DNA of 38,363 bases. Source: Arthrobacter sp. OV608 (GTDB lineage: Bacteria > Actinomycetota > Actinomycetes > Actinomycetales > Micrococcaceae). Of this stretch, positions 15,684 through 24,542 are shown piece after piece. How positions within the stretch are numbered: position 1 is the first letter of the stretch; the number at the start of each line of letters is the position of its first letter. The DNA lies in the NCBI GenBank assembly GCA_900110595.1, contig FOEZ01000028.1, positions 1 through 38,363 of the forward strand. The letters are read 5' to 3'. The notes beneath the pieces are model-generated. The model saw only the letters and a list, made by a program, of their open reading frames with translations, was not told the DNA's origin and made no database searches. The position numbers were made by a program, and so were the translations under genes.

Positions 15684-17720
15684 TCAGCGGTAGTTGCGGT
15701 GCAGATTTTCCCGCCGGGACGGGCCGGGGGAGGCATCGGCAATCCATGGGCCCGTGCCTTCGGACTGGTCCAGCACTCCTGCCTCGAGCCAGGTGTAATC
15801 TCCGGCGAGGACCTTTCGGGTAAGCCGGTGGTCGCCGTCGTCCGTGTTCCGCCAGAGCTGGTCAAAGTACTCCTCCACGCGCACCCGGGCCTGCTCGCAG
15901 TACGCCTCCGCAAGCTCGTACGCGCTCGCGGCTTTTTCAGGCGCGGTATGGAGCAGCATCTCTGCACGTGAGCAGCAAGCGGTCATGGCGAACAGTTCAG
16001 CGCCGATGTCCACCACGCGGCCAAGGAATGCCTGCTTGCGTTCCAGCTTTGCCTGCCAGCGGCCCATCCCGTAAAACGTCTGCCGGGCCAGCCTGCGGGA
16101 GGAGCGCTCCACGAAGCGCAGGTGTTTGGCCAGGCGCCCGAATTCGCTGTATGAGCGCGGGTCCATGCCCGCCCCGGCCACCAGTTTGGGCAGCCAGCGT
16201 GCGTAGAACCCGGAAGCGCCGACGGCGGCCTTCGCCTTATCGGACAGGCTTGCTTCCAGGGATGCCAGGTCTCCCGCGGCGGCCAGGTGCGCATCCACCG
16301 CTTCCCGGGCAATGAGGAGCCGCATGATTTCGGAGGATCCCTCAAAAATCCTGTTGATGCGAAGGTCCCTCAGCTGCTGCTCGGCCGGCACGGCACGCTC
16401 CCCGCGCGCGGCCAGCGATTCCGCCGTCTCGAAGCCGCGTCCGCCGCGGATCTGTACCAGTTCATCGGCAATTTGGCAGCTGATCTCCGTGGACCAGAGC
16501 TTGGCCAGCGCCGCTTCAATGCGTACGTCTTTCTGGCCGGCGTCGGCAAGCTCGGCGGAGAGCTCGAAGACGGCGTCGAGGGCGAAGGCGGATGCGGCGA
16601 TAAAAGCGATCTTTTTGCCCACGGCCTCATGTTCGCCTACCGGCCGGCCCCACTGGGTGCGCGCGTTGGACCATTCCCGCGCGATTTTCAGGCTCCACCG
16701 GCCGGACGCCACGCAGAGGGCAGGGATGGAAAGCCTGCCCGTGTTCAGGGTGGTGAGCGCAATCTTCAGGCCCTGGCCCTCCCGGCCCAGGCGGTTTGCG
16801 GCCGGGACACGTACCTGGTGGAAGCGGGTGACACCGTTTTCGATGCCGCGCAGGCCCATGAATGCGTTCCGGTTTTCGACAGTGATGCCCGGCGAATCCA
16901 TGTCAACAACAAACGCGCTGATGCCGCCCTTATGCCTGGTGCCGTCTGCGTCCGTGTGGGCCGGCACCACGGCCATCACCACCACCAGCTCGGCAATCAC
17001 ACCGTTGGTGGTCCACAGTTTGACGCCTTCCAGAAGGTACGCCTCGCCGTCGTCCGTTGGCGTTGCCGTGCTGCCCATCCGGGCGGGATCGCTGCCCACG
17101 TCAGGTTCGGTCAGCAGGAATGCGGTCACGGCGCCGGCGGCGCAGCGCGGCAGGAACTCCCGCTTCTGCGCCGCGGTGCCGAAGACTTTGACAGGCTCCG
17201 GCACCCCGATGGACTGATGTGCGGAAAGGAGGGCGCCGAGGCTTGGGTGGACGCTGCCCAGCAGCGCCAGCGCCCGGCCGTAGTACACCAAGGACAGGCC
17301 CAGGCCGCCGTACTCCGCCGGGATCTTCATTCCAAAAACCCCGAGTTCCGCAAGATCCTTGAGGTATTCGTCCGGAATCCGGGCATCCCGCTCGATGACC
17401 CGCCCGTCCATGGTGCGCGCGTACTCAGTCAGCCGGGCCATAAACGCCTCGCCCCGTTCCACATCCCCAGGGTCCGGTGTGGGCCAGGGGTGGACCAGGG
17501 TGAGATCGAAGCTGCCAAGGTAGAGGCCCTTGGCGAAGCTCGGACGTTCCCAACCGGTTTCCCGGGCGGCTTCAGCAACGGCGCGCGCCTCATCCGCCGT
17601 GACACCCGCACCGATTTTCCCGGCGGGAACCGGGGTGTCGTCGATGGGAGCGTCTGTTGCTGTTGTGGATCCTGCGGTGGCAGAACGGGTTTGCGAGGGG
17701 CTGTCAGTGGCGGAGCTCAT
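15684..17720 (-). CDS. Long acyl-CoA dehydrogenase (FadE/VLCAD-like)
   Basis: A 678-residue acyl-CoA dehydrogenase, much longer than the usual 380-400 residues. The N-terminal domain has GVFGMKIPAEYGGLGLS and LTEPDVGSDPARM (FAD binding). The middle strand domain has YLLEGVKLWTTNGVIAE and GISAFVVDMDSPGI. The C-terminal helical domain has GREGQGLKIALTTLNTGRLS, QIRGGRGFETAES and NRIFEGSSEIMRLLIAREAV, with the catalytic glutamate expected around the FEGSSE segment. A C-terminal extension of about 170 helical residues resembles very-long-chain acyl-CoA dehydrogenases. The N-terminal 40 residues are Ser/Thr-rich and probably disordered. AAGGAGATAACCC precedes the ATG. It should act in the first step of fatty-acid beta-oxidation; chain length is not readable. 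Confidence 0.92.
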   Translation of the reverse strand: MSSATDSPSQTRSATAGSTTATDAPIDDTPVPAGKIGAGVTADEARAVAEAARETGWERPSFAKGLYLGSFDLTLVHPWPTPDPGDVERGEAFMARLTEYARTMDGRVIERDARIPDEYLKDLAELGVFGMKIPAEYGGLGLSLVYYGRALALLGSVHPSLGALLSAHQSIGVPEPVKVFGTAAQKREFLPRCAAGAVTAFLLTEPDVGSDPARMGSTATPTDDGEAYLLEGVKLWTTNGVIAELVVVMAVVPAHTDADGTRHKGGISAFVVDMDSPGITVENRNAFMGLRGIENGVTRFHQVRVPAANRLGREGQGLKIALTTLNTGRLSIPALCVASGRWSLKIAREWSNARTQWGRPVGEHEAVGKKIAFIAASAFALDAVFELSAELADAGQKDVRIEAALAKLWSTEISCQIADELVQIRGGRGFETAESLAARGERAVPAEQQLRDLRINRIFEGSSEIMRLLIAREAVDAHLAAAGDLASLEASLSDKAKAAVGASGFYARWLPKLVAGAGMDPRSYSEFGRLAKHLRFVERSSRRLARQTFYGMGRWQAKLERKQAFLGRVVDIGAELFAMTACCSRAEMLLHTAPEKAASAYELAEAYCEQARVRVEEYFDQLWRNTDDGDHRLTRKVLAGDYTWLEAGVLDQSEGTGPWIADASPGPSRRENLHRNYR

Positions 17721-17781
17721 GGGTTATCTCCTTGGCCGGATGGCTTTCGTAGCCACGGGATCCGCCGGGTTGGAGAACCCT

Positions 17782-18084
17782 TTAGCTGTCTCTCAAGATT
17801 ACCCGCGGGTAGGTTCCGGTGCTAGGGGCGGTTTGCCCCTGAAAGTCCCCGCCGGTATCGAGTGCGGCCGCGTGGTGCACCAGCCGGTCCCAGCCTGTGT
17901 TGATGCCATGGACCAAGGCCAACAGTGTCCTGGAAACCACTGTCCAGCTGAGCTTCCCGGCGCCCAGCAGCACCAGCGCTGCCAGTCCTGCCGCCAGGAC
18001 GAAAGCGGCCAGGACAAGACCGAAGACGAGCGTTCCAATGAATACCAAAGTTGCGGTTTCCACCGAGCTTAGATCGAACTGCAT
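17782..18084 (-). CDS. Small membrane protein of unknown function
   Basis: A 100-residue protein. Residues about 10-48 are hydrophobic (TLVFIGTLVFGLVLAAFVLA, then AGLAALVLLGAGKLSW). A polar tail ends in TGTYPRVILRDS. AGGGGG stands 6 nt upstream of ATG 18084, a strong ribosome site that supports a real gene. The hydrophobic part resembles that of the protein at 13489-14157. It is divergent from the jetA-like gene across 240 nt and lies 61 nt upstream of the acyl-CoA dehydrogenase on the same strand. No function can be given. Confidence 0.65.
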   Translation of the reverse strand: MQFDLSSVETATLVFIGTLVFGLVLAAFVLAAGLAALVLLGAGKLSWTVVSRTLLALVHGINTGWDRLVHHAAALDTGGDFQGQTAPSTGTYPRVILRDS

Positions 18085-18301
18085 TAATCCCCCTGCTGCG
18101 ACGTTGCTTGGCCTGAAGCCAGTAGCACGAGCGTAGGGGGGAAGGGCCTGCCGGACCAGAGCCGCGGCGGCCCGGGAGGGTCTTGATATGGGATCGAAAT
18201 ACTACGGCGAAGTAGGTCACGAGGGGGTTTCGAGCGCCTGGGTTAACCTTGTAGTTGGCACTTTTCCCTCCGTGCCCCTGCCCCAGCCCTATTTCCAACC
18301 C

Positions 18302-18307
18302 TATATA
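18302..18307 (+). promoter_or_regulatory. -10 element of the jetABC operon
   Basis: TATATA stands just upstream of the Shine-Dalgarno AAGGAG (18314-18319), so the leader would be about 10 nt. No good -35 is seen at normal spacing. TTGGCA at 18255-18260 is too far away. Confidence 0.4.
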
Positions 18308-18324
18308 CAGTCCAAGGAGAGTGT

Positions 18325-19773
18325 GTGCCCCGCTCCGCCAGGTCATCCGCTGACGCCATCAGCGCCCGGCTCCGGGACCTCGAACTCCTCACCAAAGGAC
18401 CTGCCTGGGCCCTGACGCGCTCGGCACCCTGGGTTATCGCGGTGCTGCAGGCATCCTTCACCCGCACCCGGCCCCAGCTGCCGCTCGAGGAATTCCATGC
18501 CGACGTCGACTCCTTCCTTGAGGAGCTCCGCCGGCAGGAGCCCGGGCTGGGCGGGGGAGCCAACGGGAAGGCTTTCGGCGATGAGTGGACGCGGCGGCAG
18601 TTCCTGACGCGGCGGAACCAGTCGGGCCAGATCGTTTATGAGGTCACCGAGCCGGCGGCCCGCGTGCTCGCGTTCCTGGACAGCCTGTCCAGTGAGCGGT
18701 CCACGCTCAACGGTTCCCGGCTGGGAACGCTGCTCGGGGACGTGGAGAAGCTTGCGAACGAGACCAACCCGGACCAGAGCGCGCGGCTCGAGGCCCTGGA
18801 AGAGGAAATCGAGGAGCGCCAGCAGCTGATCCAGGACATCAGTACGGGCGAGTTCGACGGCCTCCTAGATGACGACGAGGCCGTGGAAGCTGCCGGGAAC
18901 ATCCTGGACCTCGCGGCCAGCCTGCCGGCTGACTACAAGAAGATGCGTGACCGGATCGAGGAACTGGTGGGCGGGCTGCGCAACCAGATCATCGAGGAGT
19001 CATTGACCAAGGGCGCCACCATGGCCCAGGTCCTGGAGGCGGACAAGCGGCTCCGCCAAAGCCCGGAGGGGCGGACCTTCCGTTCCTTCACGGCTTTCCT
19101 GGAGGACCCGCAGCAGCAGGTGCGCTTCCGGTCCGCCATCGGGGAGGTCCTCAGCCGGCAGTTCGCGGACGACCTTTCGGCGGAGGACCGGGAGACCCTG
19201 AAGAACCTGGTGGCCGAACTCCGGCAGCAGCACAGCCAGATCCAGCGGATTTACGGCAAGCTCAGCGAAAGCCTCAACACGTACATCCAGAGCGACGACT
19301 TCCGCCAGTCAGTCCGGCTCCGCCAGGTCCTGAGAGAAGCGGAGCAGGTCATCCGTTCCCTTCCTTACGAAAGGGAACGTCCCGCAATGGTGCGCGGGCC
19401 TGTCCTCTTTAACGCAGGATTCGAGTCGCTGTCCATGGTGAAGCTCTTTGATCCGGACGAGTTCGCGGCCCCGCCCAAACTGGCAGATCCCATCGCCTTC
19501 AGCGATTCGGACCGCGTGCGCTCGCCGAGGACCGGCAAGGCCAAGCCGGAGGTGGTGCGGTCCGCGATGGCCGGCGCATCCACCCTTTCCGAGGCATGGC
19601 AGCAACTGCCGCCGGAGGAGCAGCACATCAACACCATCCGCGCGCTCCTCTCGCACGCCCTGCACGACGGCGCCGCCTTCAACACCCAAGCGGTGGACGC
19701 CCTGGACTTCGAACAGATTGACGGCACCACGCGCAGGGCCTACCTGCCGCTGGTCACCCTCCCGAAGGATTGA
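18325..19773 (+). CDS. jetA: JetA-like Wadjet subunit (DUF3375)
   Basis: A 482-residue DUF3375 protein, the kleisin-like JetA (MukF/MksF-related) of Wadjet type I. Features are a winged-helix N-terminus (LTKGPAWALTRSAPWVIAVL, FTRTRPQLPLEEFHADVDSF), the WTRRQFLTRR...YEVTEPAARVLAFLDSL segment, a long helical middle with coiled-coil stretches (LEALEEEIEERQQLIQDIST) and a C-terminal SHALHDGAAFNTQAVDALDF region. In Wadjet, JetA bridges the JetC ATPase and JetB; the complex extrudes DNA loops and recognises small circular plasmids. AAGGAG lies 5 nt before GTG 18325. Its stop is 2 nt before the JetB ATG. Assignment rests on family resemblance plus the gene order A-B-C. Confidence 0.88.
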   Translation: MPRSARSSADAISARLRDLELLTKGPAWALTRSAPWVIAVLQASFTRTRPQLPLEEFHADVDSFLEELRRQEPGLGGGANGKAFGDEWTRRQFLTRRNQSGQIVYEVTEPAARVLAFLDSLSSERSTLNGSRLGTLLGDVEKLANETNPDQSARLEALEEEIEERQQLIQDISTGEFDGLLDDDEAVEAAGNILDLAASLPADYKKMRDRIEELVGGLRNQIIEESLTKGATMAQVLEADKRLRQSPEGRTFRSFTAFLEDPQQQVRFRSAIGEVLSRQFADDLSAEDRETLKNLVAELRQQHSQIQRIYGKLSESLNTYIQSDDFRQSVRLRQVLREAEQVIRSLPYERERPAMVRGPVLFNAGFESLSMVKLFDPDEFAAPPKLADPIAFSDSDRVRSPRTGKAKPEVVRSAMAGASTLSEAWQQLPPEEQHINTIRALLSHALHDGAAFNTQAVDALDFEQIDGTTRRAYLPLVTLPKD

Positions 19774-19775
19774 CG

Positions 19776-20807
19776 ATGACTGAAGAGATGACGACGACGG
19801 CCGCCCCGGTAGCTGAGTCCGTCGAAACCCCCGAAACCGATGTCCCGGTGGGTGAGCCCATCGAAACCCGGCACGATCCCTTCTCCGTAACCCCCCGCGA
19901 CACCTTCGTGGACGGTGCAGCCCTCTTCCCCGGCGACACGGGTGTGCTCTCCATGAAGGTGCGGCAGGCGCTGGTGAAACTCCTGAAGGGCCCCTATGTG
20001 GACGGCGGCCGCGACGAGAAGCTGTGGACGGTCCTGCTGGATCACCAAGTGATCCTGCGCAGCCGCCTGTCCGAACTGTTCCTCACCATGCAGCTGGACC
20101 ACGAACGGAAGATCGCCGTGTTGCGCCCGGTGGACCCTGACGCCATCGGGGGCAGTGCCCGTTCCAGCATTCTCCGGCAGCAGCGCGCGCTCAGCCGGGT
20201 TGAGACCATCGTGCTGCTACGCATGCGACTGCTTCTGGACCGGCACGTAACAGCCCAGACTGACCCCACCGTCACCCGCGAGGAAATCGCCGACCTCGTC
20301 ACGCATTACCAGCCAGCAGGCCAACAGGACGCGCTCCGCGATTCCGACGTCGTGAACAGGGCCATCACCAAGCTCCTGGCCCGCCAACTCCTCCTCCCCA
20401 CGGGCCTGGACGACGTCTACACCATCTCCAACGCCCTGCCCCTGGCCCTCCCCTTCGAAAACATCGGTGACATCCCCGCCCAAATCGAAGCGCTGGTAGC
20501 GGCCTCGGCTGACCCCGCCGGAACCGAAGCGCTGCTCGACATAGAGGAGACACCTGCGGAGGACGACGACGCCGATGCCGCCCCCGCCCCTCCGCCGGGC
20601 GACTCCGCTGCAAGCAGCGAGTCGCCCGGCTCCGACAGGCCCGATGCCACTCCCTGGGCGGCACCGGCATCGTCTCCATTGGGTGCCGACGCCAGCGTCG
20701 ACACCGGGGACATGCGGCAGCGTGCGTCTAAGCGAGGAACGAGCGAGCACGCCGAGCATGTGGCCGGTGGCGCCGCGGACGGAACCACGCAGGAGGCAAC
20801 CAAGTGA
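19776..20807 (+). CDS. jetB: JetB-like Wadjet subunit (DUF4194) with repeat-derived C-terminal tail
   Basis: A 343-residue protein. The DUF4194/MksE-like core lies at about residues 45-235 (ALVKLLKGPYVDGGRDEKLW, LRSRLSELFLTMQLDHERKI, RVETIVLLRMRLLLDRHV, AITKLLARQLLLP) and corresponds to the KITE subunit JetB. From about residue 250 a low-complexity acidic and Ala/Pro/Ser-rich tail of some 90 residues follows, absent from typical members of about 200-250 residues. DNA for this tail holds a near-perfect hairpin (20595-20629) and a palindromic repeat (20702-20769) also found at 31308-31381. ATG 19776 follows GAAGGA. The stop overlaps the JetC GTG by 4 nt. Confidence 0.85.
   Translation: MTEEMTTTAAPVAESVETPETDVPVGEPIETRHDPFSVTPRDTFVDGAALFPGDTGVLSMKVRQALVKLLKGPYVDGGRDEKLWTVLLDHQVILRSRLSELFLTMQLDHERKIAVLRPVDPDAIGGSARSSILRQQRALSRVETIVLLRMRLLLDRHVTAQTDPTVTREEIADLVTHYQPAGQQDALRDSDVVNRAITKLLARQLLLPTGLDDVYTISNALPLALPFENIGDIPAQIEALVAASADPAGTEALLDIEETPAEDDDADAAPAPPPGDSAASSESPGSDRPDATPWAAPASSPLGADASVDTGDMRQRASKRGTSEHAEHVAGGAADGTTQEATK
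20595..20629. repeat. Near-perfect hairpin inside the jetB coding region
   Basis: The arms 20595-20611 and 20614-20629 are complementary over 16 base pairs with one bulged C and a two-base AA loop. It encodes GDSAASSESPG in the JetB tail, about residues 276-286. The stability of the predicted RNA stem is far above what is normal inside a coding sequence and might affect transcription or translation into jetC. Confidence 0.7.
20702..20769 (+). repeat. Palindromic repeat element, copy inside jetB
   Basis: A 40-nt core (20716-20755) is flanked by inverted arms (20702-20715 and 20756-20769; 12 of 14 pairs). The core begins GGCAGCGTGCGTCT and ends GAGCACGCCGA, and contains an inner stem GCGTGC/GCACGC. 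The same 40-nt core, 37 of 40 identical, occurs in opposite orientation at 31325-31364, where the flanking arms are also complementary but have a different sequence. Here it is read in frame as about 23 residues near the JetB C-terminus, including QRASKRGTSEHAEH. Confidence 0.75.
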
Positions 20808-23800
20808 GCATCGCGAGTATGTTGCCGATCGGGGACGTGGTGAACCCTGGGCAGATGCGCCTTGCCCTGGTGCAGGTGGTCAACTGGGGGACGTTCCATG
20901 GAGCCCACACAATGCACGTGGACCGGAACGGGACGCTGCTGACGGGCAACTCCGGCGTGGGCAAGTCGACCCTGTTCGATGCGATGCTGCGGGTGTTCGA
21001 TGCCCGGCCGAGGTCCAACGAGGCCGCTGCCCAGCGGTCGGGTGGTGCGGTGGAGGACAAGCGCACCACGTTTACGTATATGCGCGGCAAGGTGGGCGAC
21101 AAGGCCGTGGGTGAGGGCTCGGCAAGTGCCTTCCAGCGGCCCGGCGCCACGTGGTCCGCCGTCGCGCTGACCTTTGATAACGCCGCCGGCACCAGGGTGA
21201 CCATCTCGGCCCTGTTCGACCTGCCGAAGAACGGCACGGAATCGAGTGTGGGCCGGTTCTACCTGATCGACCATGCTCCGCTGGACCTCGAGGCGCTGGA
21301 GGGAATCGCGGACAAGCGCTTCACCAAGGCCGCGCTGGAGACGATCTTTCCGGACGCCCAGGTCTTTGACGTTCACAAGGCCTTCGCGGAGCGGTTCCGC
21401 CGCCTGCTGGGCATCAACTCGGACCAGGCCCTGCCGCTCCTGCGGGTGATCCAGGCGGGCAAGGGCCTGGGCGGCAGCGTGAACACCTTCTTCCGGGACC
21501 AGGTCCTGGACGCCCCCGCAACGCTCGCCGCGGCGGACGACGTGGTGGAGGAGTTCAGCAACCTGATGTCCATCCGGCAGCGGCTGGAGGACGTCCGGCA
21601 GCAGCGCGACCAGCTTGCCCCGGTGCCGGGCCTGAACCGGGAGTATGCCCAGTCGCTGCTGGACGCGAACCGGCTGCGGGACCTGGCGGGCGAGGAATTC
21701 GAGGCCTACAAGCAGAAACTGGCCGTCACGGTCCACCAGAAAACCCTGGCGCGCTTCAAGGAGCTGGCCCAGGCGAAGGCCAAGGAGCTCGGCGCCGAGC
21801 GAAGCGTCCGGGACGGCCTGGCCAAGGAACTGCGCCAGCTGGAGACGGATTACAACAACCAGGGCGGCAACGCCATCTCCGCCATCGAGCAGTCGCTGGA
21901 AAACGCGCGGGTGGGCCTGAAGCTCCGCCAGCAGGTGGAGGAAGCGGCCCGCCAGGCATTGGCCGACGCCGGACTGCAGCTTGAGTGGACGGAGGAAGGC
22001 TGGGAACAGGCGCATGAGCAGGCTGCCGCCCGGTCCGCAGAGCTCAAGGATGATTCGCAGGCCCTGCAGGAGCTCCGCTTTGAAGCCTTCGACGCCCACG
22101 CAACCAAGAAGCGGGAGCTGGCCGCGGCTGAGCAGGAGCTCGTGTCGCTGAAGACGCGCAAATCCCTGCTGCCGCCGTCAAGCATTGAAAACCGCGCGGC
22201 CATCGCGGCCGCCACCGGCATTCCGGAGGACCGGATGCCCTTCGCCGGCGAACTGATGGACCTCGCCGAGGGGCAGGAGAAATGGCGCCCCGCCGCCGAG
22301 CGCGCCCTCCGGAACCTCGCCACCACCCTGCTGGTTCCCGGCGAGCATTTCACCGCCGTGACCCGTTACCTGAACGACCACAGCGTCCGCGGCGCGCTGC
22401 GGGCGGTGGACGTTTCCAAGCCGCTTGCCGGCGCTGCCCTGGCCCTGGAGGACGTGCACGACGGCGACCTGCTGACCAAGCTGGACATCCTCACCACGGG
22501 TGTCGCCGCCGAAGCCGGGGCATGGATCCGTGAGCGCATCGCACTGGACTTCGCCTACCCCTGCGTGGAAGATCCGGACGAACTCGCGCGGCTGGACCGC
22601 GGCCTGAGCCTGGGCGGCGTGGTGAAGCGCAACCGCCACACCGTGGAAAAGGACGACCGGTTTACCAGCCGGCAGGATTACGTCCTCGGGTTCGATAATG
22701 CCGCCAAGCTGGAACTCGTGGCCGGCCAAGTGGAGGACCTCCGCCAGGAAGTGGCTAAAGCGGCGGAGCTCGCGCAGAGCCGCGAGGACTCGCACCAGGG
22801 CATGAGCCGGCAGCTTGACGCGCTGCGCCGGATCGCGGAGGACCACCGCCCCTGGGAACAGGTTTCTGCTGCCGTGGCGGCTGATGAGCTGGCCCGGATC
22901 GAGCAGCGGCTGAAGGATGCCCTGGCCGCGCAGGCCGACCTTGAGCCCCTCCGCGCCACCATCGAGGGCGTGCGGCAGAAGCACCAGTCCAGCACTGAGG
23001 CGGCTGCCGTCCTGCAGAGCGAATACAAGGCGCTGGATCGGCAGCTCACCGCTGCCGATACCCTGCTGGAAGCTGCGCGGGACCGCCTCACCCAGGCTCC
23101 GCCGTCGGACGCCACTGTCACCGCGCTGGAACCGTATTTCGCCGATTTCGGCGACGTCAGCGAGATGCACGAGCTGGACAACCTCGCCAACCGGGTCCGG
23201 ACCGCGCTCCTGGGCGAGCTGCACACCGCGGAGTCCCGGGGGCAGGCCACCGCCGAGCGGCTTACCCGGATTTTCGAAGGCTTCGTGCGCGAATGGGGCA
23301 GCGCGATTTCTGCGGACCACGGCACCACCATCGGCGCCGCCAGCGAGTTCGAGACGCGCTACCACGCCATCGTCAGTGACGGCCTGCCCGCGCAGGAGGC
23401 CGAATTCCGGCAGTTCTTCAACCAGCGCACGCACGAATCCTTCAGCACGCTGCTCCACCTGCTCGACGAGGAACGCCGGTCCATCACCAGCCGCATCCTT
23501 CCCCTGAACGGGATCCTGTCCCAGGTCAACTTCCACGAGGGCAGCTTCCTGGAGCTGGACATCAAGCAGACCCTGCCGCCCACGGCCAAGCAGTTCAAGG
23601 ACGCCATCCAGAACGCCCTCAAGGCCCGCCATACCCGGCCGGCCAAGGCTGAAGGTGCCCGGACGGACGGCGCCAGCGGGGCAGGGGATGACGACGCCGA
23701 GCTCACCGCCCGTTACAAGTCCCTGGAAACCCTGGTTAAGCGGCTTGGTTCGCAGGCGCCGGAGGACAGGCGGTGGCGGGCCGAGGTGCTGGACGTCCGT

Positions 23801-24283
23801 GGCCACCTGTTTATCCAGTGCAAGGAACACCGCGAGGTGGCCGGGGCGTCCTCGGGCAAAAAGGGCGGTGCCAAAAAGACCGAAGTCTTTATGCATGCGG
23901 ACACCGGATCCATGTCCGGCGGCGAGCGCCAGCGCTTCACGGCCTTCATCATGGCCGCCGCGCTGAGCTACCAGCTGGGCATCGCCGAGCAGGGCTTCAC
24001 CACCTACGGCACAGTGATGATGGACGAGGCTTTTGTGCTGGCGTCCGAGGAGTTTGCCGGCGCCGGGATCAAGGCGTTGCACGAGTTCGGGTTCCAGCTG
24101 CTGCTGGCTGCCCCGGAGAATGTGATTGACCTGTCCCGGCACCTGGGCTCAGTCACCGAGATCCTCCGGGACAGGCGCACCAACCGCTCCGGAGTCCTGA
24201 CAGCGCCCGTTATCAGGCCGCGGTCAGGAGAAGAAGGAACCTGGCGCTCAGAAGCTAACCCGGTAGACATCATCTTGCGCTGA
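20804..24283 (+). CDS. jetC: JetC-like SMC-type ATPase of Wadjet
   Basis: A 1159-residue SMC-like ATPase (COG4913/MukB-MksB-related). The N-terminal ATPase half carries the Walker A LLTGNSGVGKST (45-56). Long coiled-coil arms follow (for example residues 280-430 and 640-800) around a hinge-like central region. The C-terminal half has the ABC signature SMSGGERQRF (about 1035-1044) and Walker B GTVMMDEAF (about 1068-1076). In Wadjet this is the motor that loads on and extrudes plasmid DNA for cleavage by JetD. All ATPase motifs are intact. The GTG start overlaps the jetB stop by 4 nt. The last 25 residues (after VLTAPVIRP) may have arisen at a deletion junction; no jetD follows. Confidence 0.9.
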   Translation: MSIASMLPIGDVVNPGQMRLALVQVVNWGTFHGAHTMHVDRNGTLLTGNSGVGKSTLFDAMLRVFDARPRSNEAAAQRSGGAVEDKRTTFTYMRGKVGDKAVGEGSASAFQRPGATWSAVALTFDNAAGTRVTISALFDLPKNGTESSVGRFYLIDHAPLDLEALEGIADKRFTKAALETIFPDAQVFDVHKAFAERFRRLLGINSDQALPLLRVIQAGKGLGGSVNTFFRDQVLDAPATLAAADDVVEEFSNLMSIRQRLEDVRQQRDQLAPVPGLNREYAQSLLDANRLRDLAGEEFEAYKQKLAVTVHQKTLARFKELAQAKAKELGAERSVRDGLAKELRQLETDYNNQGGNAISAIEQSLENARVGLKLRQQVEEAARQALADAGLQLEWTEEGWEQAHEQAAARSAELKDDSQALQELRFEAFDAHATKKRELAAAEQELVSLKTRKSLLPPSSIENRAAIAAATGIPEDRMPFAGELMDLAEGQEKWRPAAERALRNLATTLLVPGEHFTAVTRYLNDHSVRGALRAVDVSKPLAGAALALEDVHDGDLLTKLDILTTGVAAEAGAWIRERIALDFAYPCVEDPDELARLDRGLSLGGVVKRNRHTVEKDDRFTSRQDYVLGFDNAAKLELVAGQVEDLRQEVAKAAELAQSREDSHQGMSRQLDALRRIAEDHRPWEQVSAAVAADELARIEQRLKDALAAQADLEPLRATIEGVRQKHQSSTEAAAVLQSEYKALDRQLTAADTLLEAARDRLTQAPPSDATVTALEPYFADFGDVSEMHELDNLANRVRTALLGELHTAESRGQATAERLTRIFEGFVREWGSAISADHGTTIGAASEFETRYHAIVSDGLPAQEAEFRQFFNQRTHESFSTLLHLLDEERRSITSRILPLNGILSQVNFHEGSFLELDIKQTLPPTAKQFKDAIQNALKARHTRPAKAEGARTDGASGAGDDDAELTARYKSLETLVKRLGSQAPEDRRWRAEVLDVRGHLFIQCKEHREVAGASSGKKGGAKKTEVFMHADTGSMSGGERQRFTAFIMAAALSYQLGIAEQGFTTYGTVMMDEAFVLASEEFAGAGIKALHEFGFQLLLAAPENVIDLSRHLGSVTEILRDRRTNRSGVLTAPVIRPRSGEEGTWRSEANPVDIILR

Positions 24284-24448
24284 TCCGCCCTCGCGGAAAA
24301 GCAACGCGGGGTCACTCCATGCCCAATAAACCTCACGAATCGGGCCGGATGTGACTCCGCGTTCCCGCATATAACAAATTGATGGATTTATTGCCCCGGA
24401 GCTGTTGGGGACCCCTGTCCTGGTGCCATGCTGGTCGGCATCAATCAC
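24248..24448 (-). pseudogene. Possible gene remnant antisense to the end of jetC
   Basis: A minus-strand open frame of at most 66 codons, with an internal ATG giving about 41. It ends REVYWAWSDPALLFREGGSA, then QDDVYRVSF and a stop inside the jetC 3' end. The wording looks protein-like and the codon use is less GC-biased than in jetC, but no family is recognised and the frame has no ribosome site. It may be the C-terminal end of a gene whose remainder was deleted, or a chance frame. It occupies the place where jetD would be expected. Confidence 0.22.
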
Positions 24449-24542
24449 TCGCCTTCATCCTCCTGACGGGTACTTGTGGAACGCTGGGTCCTGCATCTGA
24501 CGCCCGTGGAGTGTGACGGCCTTCCCTTGAAAGGCATCACAA

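Noticed and set aside
16287..17825. Long plus-strand open frame antisense to the acyl-CoA dehydrogenase
   Set aside because: It is a mirror of a GC-rich gene; the opposite strand has a full enzyme with family motifs, a good ribosome site and normal codon use.
20417..22099. 560-codon minus-strand open frame across jetB-jetC
   Set aside because: Antisense to two recognisable genes, with no domain or ribosome site.
22178..24142. 654-codon minus-strand open frame inside jetC
   Set aside because: JetC on the plus strand has intact ATPase motifs; the antisense translation shows no domain.
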